From assembly GCF_900156725.1 (NCBI RefSeq), contig NZ_FTOI01000004.1:124001-188000 (forward strand): a stretch of DNA of 64,000 nt, given 5' to 3'. The notes under the pieces were generated by a model, which was given only the letters and a program-made list of their open reading frames with translations, was not told where the DNA came from and ran no database searches. This stretch comes from Kaistella chaponensis. Lineage in GTDB: Bacteria; Bacteroidota; Bacteroidia; Flavobacteriales; Weeksellaceae. Position 1 is the stretch's first letter, and each line of letters starts with the position of its first letter. The position numbers and the translations under genes are program-made. Positions 62,116-64,000 of the stretch are shown piece after piece.

Positions 62116-62148
62116 AAAAAGCAACCCCATTTGAGGTTGCTTTTTTTT
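62116..62148. terminator. Bidirectional rho-independent terminator
   Basis: AAAAAGCAACC pairs with GGTTGCTTTTT (62116-62126 with 62135-62145), loop CCATTTGA; T on the plus strand and A/T on the other side, so it can end both yajC and the minus-strand transporter gene. Confidence 0.88.
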
Positions 62149-63836
62149 TATGAAAAAATCAATATCAGTAAACTCGCTACGAATATCCTAAAGATCGTAA
62201 CTAAAGGATAAACCTGCGCATAACTTTGAATCGGAATGTCGGAATCTAAATAGTTCGTGCTAAACGATAATGCAGCAGGATCGGTGTAGCTTCCGCTCAT
62301 AATTCCTGCCAGTTGCAGGTAATTGATTTTCAGGATAAACCTGCCCACAATAACCATTGCTATAAGTGGAATAAAAGTGATTGCAGAACCGAAAAGCAAC
62401 CAGTTCCAGCCGTTGTATTTGACAAAATTCTCGTAAAATCCGTCTCCTGCATGGATTCCCACTGCAGCAAAAAAGAGGCAAATCCCAAAGTCTTTCATAA
62501 AATAGATGGCTCCATTATTAATGTAGGAATGTATAAAAGAAATCCCGCCATATCTTGAAATTAAAAGCGCTACAATCAGTGGTCCAGCTGCAAATCCCAA
62601 TTTAATGGGTACCGGTAAACTTGGGATTACAATCGGAATAGATCCTAAAATAACGCCTAACAATAAGCCGGCAAACAAAGAAAGGAAATCGGGTTCTAAT
62701 AATTTTTTCTCTGAGTTTCCAATGATTTTTTCTACCTCGTCAATCGCTTCTTGGGAGCCGATGACTCTTAATTTATCTCCATAAAATAATTCTAAAGAAG
62801 GTCTGGGTAAAATTTCTTTTCCTGCGCGAAAAACTCGGGTAACTTTTAAATCATAGGTATTAAACAGATCGAGTTCGGAAAGGTTTTTATGAAGGACAGA
62901 AGATTTGGTCACAAAAATATTTTTTTTGTGAAGGTCAGAATCAGATTCTATAAAAAGGTCCGTTGAAGGTCGCCCTATTTGAGAAATAAATTCATCTAAA
63001 TCTTTTTCGATTCCCACAATCATTAAAACATCTCGATCGCGCAATTCGTGGTCTAAAGTAGGGGATTTCACCGCAATACTACCACTGTGTTTTAATCTTG
63101 AAATCACAATTCCCCCGCCAAATTCTTTCAAAATCTGATGCAATGTTTTCCCAAAAAAGGCAGGATTCGTAACGCGCATTTTTTTGTGAACCAAAGGCAA
63201 TTCACTGTTAAGTTTTGCTTTTCGAAATTTTTTCATTTCTTCCTCCGGATCAATTTTCAATAAGATCTTGGAGAAAATAATGGTTCCGATAATACCAAAA
63301 ACACCAAGCGGATAGGTAATTGCGTACCCAATGGTTGGATCATCAAAGGTTTTATTTGGAAAAGAATTTTTTATTTCTTCAATGGTATTTTTTGCGGCAC
63401 CTAAACCCGGAGTATTGGTAACGGAGCCACTCATGATTCCAACCAAATTTTCTATTTTAAGACCCGTAAATTTAAAGAGGATTAAAGTGACAACTCCGCC
63501 AAAAAGCACCGTAGAAACGGCCAGAATATTAAATTTTAATCCATCATTCTTAAAGGAGGAAAAGAAGGACGGTCCAACCTGTAATCCAATTCCATATACG
63601 AAAAGAATTAAACCAAAATCTCTAATAAAATCTAAAATCCCGGGTTGAATTCGGTACCCGAAATGTCCCAATAATAATCCTGTAAACATCACCGCCGAAA
63701 CGCCGAACGTGATTTTTCCTAGTTTTAGCCTCCCGAAAAAAATGCCAGTTGCTATTGCAAGCATGATGGCGACAAGGGAATTTGTAACAGTTGGATTCTC
63801 AACAGGAAGCAGAAGCATTTTTAACCAATCAAACAT
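62148..63836 (-). CDS. AspT/YidE-type transporter with TrkA-C domains
   Basis: 562 aa. Two AspT/YidE/YbjL transporter repeats (about 15-190 and 385-560), each of five to six helices with a glycine-rich motif LVGIMSGSVTNTPGLGAA or LAGIMSGSYTDPAALSF, flank two RCK_C/TrkA-C ligand-binding domains (about 210-285 and 290-375). The architecture matches the aspartate:alanine antiporter family, though most members have other or unknown substrates. A -7 box TAGTTTTG (63852-63859, minus) precedes it. Confidence 0.88.
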   Translation of the reverse strand: MFDWLKMLLLPVENPTVTNSLVAIMLAIATGIFFGRLKLGKITFGVSAVMFTGLLLGHFGYRIQPGILDFIRDFGLILFVYGIGLQVGPSFFSSFKNDGLKFNILAVSTVLFGGVVTLILFKFTGLKIENLVGIMSGSVTNTPGLGAAKNTIEEIKNSFPNKTFDDPTIGYAITYPLGVFGIIGTIIFSKILLKIDPEEEMKKFRKAKLNSELPLVHKKMRVTNPAFFGKTLHQILKEFGGGIVISRLKHSGSIAVKSPTLDHELRDRDVLMIVGIEKDLDEFISQIGRPSTDLFIESDSDLHKKNIFVTKSSVLHKNLSELDLFNTYDLKVTRVFRAGKEILPRPSLELFYGDKLRVIGSQEAIDEVEKIIGNSEKKLLEPDFLSLFAGLLLGVILGSIPIVIPSLPVPIKLGFAAGPLIVALLISRYGGISFIHSYINNGAIYFMKDFGICLFFAAVGIHAGDGFYENFVKYNGWNWLLFGSAITFIPLIAMVIVGRFILKINYLQLAGIMSGSYTDPAALSFSTNYLDSDIPIQSYAQVYPLVTIFRIFVASLLILIFS

Positions 63837-63851
63837 TATTTAATTTTTATA

Positions 63852-63859
63852 CAAAACTA
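63852..63859 (-). promoter_or_regulatory. -7 promoter box of the AspT-type gene
   Basis: TAGTTTTG on the minus strand fits TAnnTTTG, about 16 nt before the ATG. No clear -33. Confidence 0.4.
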
Positions 63860-64000
63860 AACCTAAAAAGATCAAAAACAGTTGAAATTATAATGAACTT
63901 TGTCAGAATTGAATTATTTTTATTTTATTGGTGGCTTTGCAATAATTGAAATCCAATGCCACAATTTAAACAGTTCTTTTTCTCGCAGTAATGCTTATGA

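Noticed and set aside
63860-64000. Gene at the right edge of the window
   Set aside because: About 140 nt without a supported reading frame; only the -7 box of the AspT-type gene lies just before it.

Overview
The window is a 64 kb stretch of an AT-rich Bacteroidota chromosome, most probably from the family Weeksellaceae (Chryseobacterium/Kaistella/Epilithonimonas-like). The evidence is the type A C-terminal sorting domains of the type IX secretion system (two proteins), TonB-dependent receptors, long Bacteroidota-type NusB and LspA, a bacillithiol deacetylase, Skp/OmpH pairs behind bamA, and promoter boxes of the TTTG-N19-TAnnTTTG type. It is almost all ordinary chromosome. I see no transposase, prophage, integrase cargo or CRISPR array.

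Layout. 1-7.3 kb: tail of panB, an esterase-like lipoprotein, then a minus-strand run with a haem-binding protein, an Ig-like lipoprotein, a beta-lactamase-fold hydrolase, a 2-hydroxyacid dehydrogenase, an acyl-CoA thioesterase and an HU-like membrane protein. 7.3-12 kb: a small T9SS cargo protein, a TonB-dependent receptor under a clear TPP riboswitch (so probably thiamin uptake), a WG-repeat protein, and a DUF2752/dispanin pair. 12-25 kb: aconitase, a second TonB-dependent receptor, a pseudouridine synthase, a NUDIX-xerD pair, a dCMP deaminase, an enoyl-CoA hydratase, a divergent katA/oxyR pair, a possible structured RNA, and metK. 25-36 kb: a sigma factor followed by a 44-aa gene, a HAD phosphatase, an intergenic patch of repeats and palindromes, trpS, lspA, a TraR/DksA protein, ileS and topA. 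The IleRS has the active-site signature G-I-H-H instead of H-x-G-H.

36-49 kb: a 1038-aa duplicated T9SS surface protein, a ureohydrolase-fold protein with eroded metal motifs, and a compact polysaccharide operon (GT-C membrane protein, GT2, EpsG-type polymerase, WecA-like initiating transferase, Wza-like export lipoprotein, Wzc-like tyrosine kinase). 49-55 kb: the outer-membrane assembly operon (DUF6089 barrel, uppS, bamA, two ompH/skp). 55-64 kb: thioesterase, rfbD, a conserved-looking intergenic element, bshB1, tRNA-His, a PUR-domain protein, an ABC exporter, the nusB-DUF1573-yajC run, and an AspT/YidE-type transporter.

How it fits together: most of the window supports envelope construction (lipoprotein maturation, Bam pathway, undecaprenyl carrier synthesis, exopolysaccharide assembly and export), translation (three aminoacyl-tRNA or tRNA genes, RNA modification) and oxidative stress (OxyR, catalase, bacillithiol). 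No dedicated new defence or biosynthetic system is convincing. The best leads are the GxHH IleRS, the TPP-controlled receptor and its odd leader, the candidate RNA before metK, the repeat patch at 26.6-26.8 kb, the element at 56.9-57.0 kb, and the 44-aa protein behind the sigma factor.
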